From JAOUEA01 sp031364965 (lineage in GTDB: Bacteria > Actinomycetota > UBA4738 > HRBIN12), in the NCBI GenBank assembly GCA_031364965.1, contig JANLXF010000195.1:1-8768 (forward strand): a DNA stretch of 8,768 nucleotides, given 5' to 3'. Shown here piece after piece: positions 6,213-8,768 of the stretch; positions within the stretch are counted from its first letter, which is position 1, and each line of letters opens with the position of its first letter. The notes beneath the pieces are model-generated. The model searched no databases and was not told the origin of the DNA. It worked only from the letters and a program-made list of their open reading frames with translations. The translations under genes were made by a program, and so were the position numbers.

Positions 6213-6237
6213 AACTCAGGAAGCCCCTCGGGTCTGA

Positions 6238-6915
6238 TCAGACGTTGATCGCGCCGTGCTTGACGGCGAAGGCCACGGCCTCGAGCTTCGAGTGCACGCG
6301 GAGCTTGCCCAGGATGTTCCGCACATGCGTCTGCACGGTCTGCGGGCTGATGTAGAGCCTGGCGGCGATGTCGTCGTTCCGCGTGCCCTCGGCGAGCAGC
6401 TGGAGGATCTCCCGCTCGCGCTCGGTGAGGTCGTCCAGCAGGTTCTGCGCATCACGCTGCAAGGCCCGCTCTCGGGCCACCTGCGCGAGCAGCCGGGTGA
6501 GCGTGGCCGGGTCGATCAGCACCTCGCCCTCGGCCGCCGCCTTGGCCGCCGACAGGAGCTCCTGGGCGGCCTCGTCCTTGCCGAGGAACCCGGAGGCGCC
6601 CGCCTCGACGGCCTCGACCAGGAGCCGCTCCTCGTCGTGCGCGGTCATGATCACGACCTTCGTGGAAGGGGAGACCTCCTTGATCTTGCGGGTCGCGTCG
6701 ATGCCCGACATGCCGCCACCCTTGAGGACGATGTCCATCAGCACGACGTCGGGGAGGTGCTCGGTGCACAGAGCGATCGCGGTTTCCGCGTCGTGCACCG
6801 GCGGCGCGATCATCTGCAGGCCGTCGTCGAGCCCGACGACCGTGGCGAGGGCATCGGTCAGGACCTTGTGGTCGTCGCAGATCAACAGCGTGACGGGTCT
6901 TTGGCTCGCGCTCAC
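6238..6915 (-). CDS. NarL/LuxR-type response regulator
   Basis: This 225-residue protein has a receiver domain (about 8-128) and a LuxR-type helix-turn-helix (about 162-222), so it is a DNA-binding transcription regulator controlled by phosphorylation. Acidic residues Asp14 and Asp15, phosphoacceptor Asp61 (VVLMD), Thr91 (IMTAHD) and Lys113 (GKDE) are present. The output domain reads LTEREREILQLLAEG ... PQTVQTHVRNILGKL, the standard LuxR recognition region. The loop after Asp61 (IVLKGGGMSG) is two residues longer than the common xxMPGMxG form and has Lys in place of the conserved Pro. The GTG at 6915 lies 2 bases after the kinase stop and has GAGG 7 bases upstream. The frame is open further upstream within the kinase gene, but this is a shadow. 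The partner is almost certainly the kinase encoded just upstream. Target genes are unknown. Confidence 0.95.
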   Translation of the reverse strand: MSASQRPVTLLICDDHKVLTDALATVVGLDDGLQMIAPPVHDAETAIALCTEHLPDVVLMDIVLKGGGMSGIDATRKIKEVSPSTKVVIMTAHDEERLLVEAVEAGASGFLGKDEAAQELLSAAKAAAEGEVLIDPATLTRLLAQVARERALQRDAQNLLDDLTEREREILQLLAEGTRNDDIAARLYISPQTVQTHVRNILGKLRVHSKLEAVAFAVKHGAINV

Positions 6916-6917
6916 TC

Positions 6918-8456
6918 TCACACCTCGCTCGGGAGCCGAACGCGGAGCATCGTACCGCCCTCCGGTCCGTCTTCGACGGATATCGCCCCTCCGTGTTCGG
7001 CGACCAGACCTCTGCAGATGAAGAGCCCGAGACCTGAGCCGGGTCGCTCCTCGTATCCGGTCGGCCGCCATCCGGGGAACTTGCGGAAGACCTGGTCGCG
7101 CATCGCGGCCGGGATCCCGGGGCCGGCATCGATCACCTCCAGCTCCGCGCCGCCCACGATCGGACGCACGATCACCCCGATTGGCGCCGCCGAGGGTGAG
7201 AACTTCACGGCGTTGTCCACGAGCTGCCGCACGATCTCGGCCACGAGGCGCCGGTCGATCGGGATCTCCAGTCCGCGCTCCGCCCCGATCGTCACGGGGT
7301 GCTCGCCGACGTCGACGCGCGCGACGCCCTCGCGTACGGCCTCGGCGAGGTCGGCGGGCCGGCGGTCGAGCGTCACCGTGCCCGCGTCGATCTTCAGGGC
7401 GAGCGAGGTCTGATCGACCGTCGAGAGCAGCCGGCGCGATTCCTGTTCGATCAGATCCACGAACTCGCGCCGCTCGGCGTCGCTCAGCCGGTCGTAGTGG
7501 GCGAGCGTCGTGCCGGCCAAGCCGCGGATCGTGGCCACGGGCCCACGCACCTCGTGCGCGACCATGCTCGCGATCTCGGCGCGGCCGCCCACGATCTCCT
7601 GCGCGCGGTCGGTGGCCCGCCGCGCGCGGGACGCCTCGACGCGCTGCGCCACCAACAGCCCGCCCACGACGAGCGCGAGCACCACCGGCTGCAGCAGATC
7701 GCCCCACTGCACCGGCGGAAGCCCCTCGGTGGGCCGCACGAGCACGAGCGCCTGCATCCCCATCCCCACGACGAACGCCGCGGCGATCCACGCCCGCCGG
7801 GCGCGATGCTCGCGGAACGCCGCCACCGACAGGAGCACCGACGTCGCGAGCGCGAACATCCAGCTCACGGGGCCGAGCATGCCCGCGGCGGGGACCGACT
7901 CGTCGAGCAACCGCAGGTAGTTATCGGTGGAGAGTTGCGGCTGCCAGATCACCAGCGCCACGTCGAGGGCCAGCAGGGCGACACCCGCGACGAGCGCGAC
8001 GCGACCTGGCCGGGAGGGGTGGCGGCCACGACGGTCCCACGGCGGCATCGCGAGCGCGAAGCACGTGGCCGCGACCAGCCATCCCCCCTGCCAGGCGAGC
8101 GGCGGGATCGCCGCGCCCGGGGGATCGATCACGCCGAAGCCGCCGAACGCGCCCCCCGACGTGCGGAACGGGTCGATCTGCGTCCACAGCACCCCGAACA
8201 ACAGCGTCTGGGCCGCGAGCACCACGAGCCCGGCGGCCAGGAACAACGCGTGCGGGTCCCGCGTGTCGCGGTACCGCGCCGCCGCGACCCAGGCGGCCGT
8301 CGCCGCGTAGACCGCGATCCCGGCCTGCATGCCCAGGGAGAGTCCACTCGAGGCGAGGGGCCAGGTCAGCATCAGGCCCGCAGTCAGCGCGAAGGTCGAG
8401 ACGATCACGACGACGAACGCGCGTGAGCGGCGTTCGGGCTGCGACGCAGGTTCCAC
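6918..8456 (-). CDS. Membrane sensor histidine kinase (HisKA/HATPase type, polytopic sensor region)
   Basis: The 512-residue protein has about eight hydrophobic segments (near 13-33, 43-60, 70-91, 120-137, 152-171, 193-213, 222-241 and 253-271), so the sensor part is embedded in the membrane with no large extracytoplasmic domain. A loop rich in Gly and Phe (about 95-115) precedes the fourth segment. The cytoplasmic kinase core follows: H-box SMVAHEVRGPV (297-307) with the phosphoacceptor His301, N-box DNAVKFSP (414-421), G1 box DAGPGIP (443-449), F-box VFRKF (456-460) and G2 box GSGLGL (473-478). Gly305 replaces the Thr/Asn usually found four residues after the histidine. The start is a GTG at 8456, preceded by a -10-like TAGACT at leaderless spacing. 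The response regulator gene begins 2 bases after its stop. The signal sensed is unknown. Confidence 0.93.
   Translation of the reverse strand: MEPASQPERRSRAFVVVIVSTFALTAGLMLTWPLASSGLSLGMQAGIAVYAATAAWVAAARYRDTRDPHALFLAAGLVVLAAQTLLFGVLWTQIDPFRTSGGAFGGFGVIDPPGAAIPPLAWQGGWLVAATCFALAMPPWDRRGRHPSRPGRVALVAGVALLALDVALVIWQPQLSTDNYLRLLDESVPAAGMLGPVSWMFALATSVLLSVAAFREHRARRAWIAAAFVVGMGMQALVLVRPTEGLPPVQWGDLLQPVVLALVVGGLLVAQRVEASRARRATDRAQEIVGGRAEIASMVAHEVRGPVATIRGLAGTTLAHYDRLSDAERREFVDLIEQESRRLLSTVDQTSLALKIDAGTVTLDRRPADLAEAVREGVARVDVGEHPVTIGAERGLEIPIDRRLVAEIVRQLVDNAVKFSPSAAPIGVIVRPIVGGAELEVIDAGPGIPAAMRDQVFRKFPGWRPTGYEERPGSGLGLFICRGLVAEHGGAISVEDGPEGGTMLRVRLPSEV
6923..6926 (-). promoter_or_regulatory. Shine-Dalgarno of the response regulator (GAGG) inside the kinase 3' end
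   Basis: GAGG on the minus strand overlaps the last codons of the kinase gene and lies 7 bases before the GTG at 6915. It fixes the GTG as the likely start and supports coupled translation of the two genes. Confidence 0.6.
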
Positions 8457-8462
8457 GCGGCG

Positions 8463-8468
8463 AGTCTA
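8463..8468 (-). promoter_or_regulatory. Candidate -10 element of the kinase-regulator operon (TAGACT), leaderless configuration
   Basis: Read on the minus strand, TAGACT is followed by 6 bases (CGCCGC) and the GTG at 8456. The site lies in the 32-base gap after panB, so the two-component genes can have their own promoter although panB points the same way. No -35 hexamer is obvious at the usual distance. Confidence 0.45.
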
Positions 8469-8488
8469 GGCCCGCCCGCCCGCGCCGC

Positions 8489-8768
8489 CTACGAGTAGGT
8501 GTGGTCGGTGTCGGGGAACGTGCCCGCCTCGACGTCGGCGGCGAACGCCCGCACCGCGTCGGTGATCGTCCCGCGCAGATCCGCGTAGGCCTTCGCGAGC
8601 TTCGGCGGATGTTCGGTGAGTCCGAGCAGGTCGTTGATCACCAGCACCTGGGCGTCGCAGTTCGGGCCCGCGCCGATCCCGATCGTCGGGATGTGGAGCT
8701 CGCCGCTGATGCGGGCGGCCGCCTCACCCGGCATCGCCTCGAGCACGATCGCGAACGCGCCGGCCTTC
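8489..8768 (-). CDS. panB: PanB, 3-methyl-2-oxobutanoate hydroxymethyltransferase, C-terminal part only
   Basis: Only the last 92 residues are in the window; the gene begins to the right of base 8768. PanB transfers a hydroxymethyl group from 5,10-methylenetetrahydrofolate to 2-oxoisovalerate, giving ketopantoate for pantothenate and CoA synthesis. The visible piece starts KAGAFAIVLEAMPGEAA, where the Glu of VLE matches the family's catalytic glutamate. It continues with HIPTIGIGAGPNCDAQVLV and NDLLGL, all standard PanB blocks, and ends with a short charged tail finishing in DTDHTYS and a TAG stop. The frame is continuous to the window edge, so an internal GTG at 8746 is not the real start. 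The kinase gene follows 32 bases downstream on the same strand; no functional tie between them is evident. Confidence 0.96.
   Translation of the reverse strand, partial: KAGAFAIVLEAMPGEAAARISGELHIPTIGIGAGPNCDAQVLVINDLLGLTEHPPKLAKAYADLRGTITDAVRAFAADVEAGTFPDTDHTYS

Noticed and set aside
6112..6237. Known riboswitch (cobalamin, c-di-AMP or c-di-GMP types) or tRNA in the convergent gap
   Set aside because: None of their conserved core sequences could be matched, and a leader riboswitch would not sit downstream of both genes.
6916..7791. 517-residue fusion reading of the response regulator
   Set aside because: The extra 292 residues are low-complexity Arg/Ala/Gly in the shadow of the kinase gene; the GTG at 6915 has a good Shine-Dalgarno.
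7299..8426. 375-codon plus-strand open frame opposite the kinase
   Set aside because: The composition is Arg/His/Glu-rich, typical of an antisense frame in GC-rich DNA; the minus strand carries all kinase boxes.
1..8768. CRISPR array, insertion sequence, phage or toxin-antitoxin genes
   Set aside because: No spaced direct repeats, terminal inverted repeats with transposase, or recognisable mobile-element proteins were seen.

Overview
The window is very GC-rich, has high third-position GC, several GTG starts and short or overlapping gene junctions. This fits a chromosomal segment of an actinobacterium (Actinomycetota). I cannot place it below phylum from the sequence alone; a lineage outside the well-studied mycobacteria is possible, because MenB carries the glycine signature of bicarbonate-dependent enzymes rather than the mycobacterial aspartate.

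Left part (1-6059): a menaquinone (vitamin K2) biosynthesis cluster arranged around a divergent promoter region. Leftward, menB (3205-2390), menA (2393-1494, GTG start overlapping the menB stop by 4 bases) and menD (1491 to beyond the left edge, 2 bases after menA) form a tight operon. Rightward from the same 98-base intergenic region runs a secreted endonuclease/exonuclease/phosphatase-fold hydrolase (3304-4821), then menE (4869-6059). MenD makes SEPHCHC, MenE activates o-succinylbenzoate to its CoA thioester, MenB closes the naphthoate ring and MenA prenylates the product at the membrane. MenF, MenC, MenH and MenG are not in the window. The secreted hydrolase has no obvious role in this pathway.

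Middle (6060-6237): a 178-base gap between convergent genes. It has a perfect 12-bp hairpin with a T-run on the minus-strand side, which is a good terminator, and further inverted repeats that could form alternative hairpins.

Right part (6238-8768): a leftward two-component system and the 3' end of panB (pantothenate synthesis). A polytopic membrane histidine kinase (8456-6918) is followed 2 bases later by a NarL/LuxR-type response regulator (6915-6238). The kinase has a HisKA-type H-box and lacks the usual phosphatase Thr/Asn; the regulator has an unusual loop next to its phosphoacceptor Asp.

A recurring regulatory pattern is TAGNNT placed 6-7 bases before a start codon. It appears at the hydrolase, menE and the kinase, and suggests leaderless transcripts. 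I see no tRNA, rRNA, CRISPR, insertion sequence or phage gene. Most of the window is ordinary core metabolism, and I found no clear new multi-gene system. The best leads are the secreted hydrolase inside the men cluster, the atypical kinase-regulator pair, and the shared promoter-like motifs.
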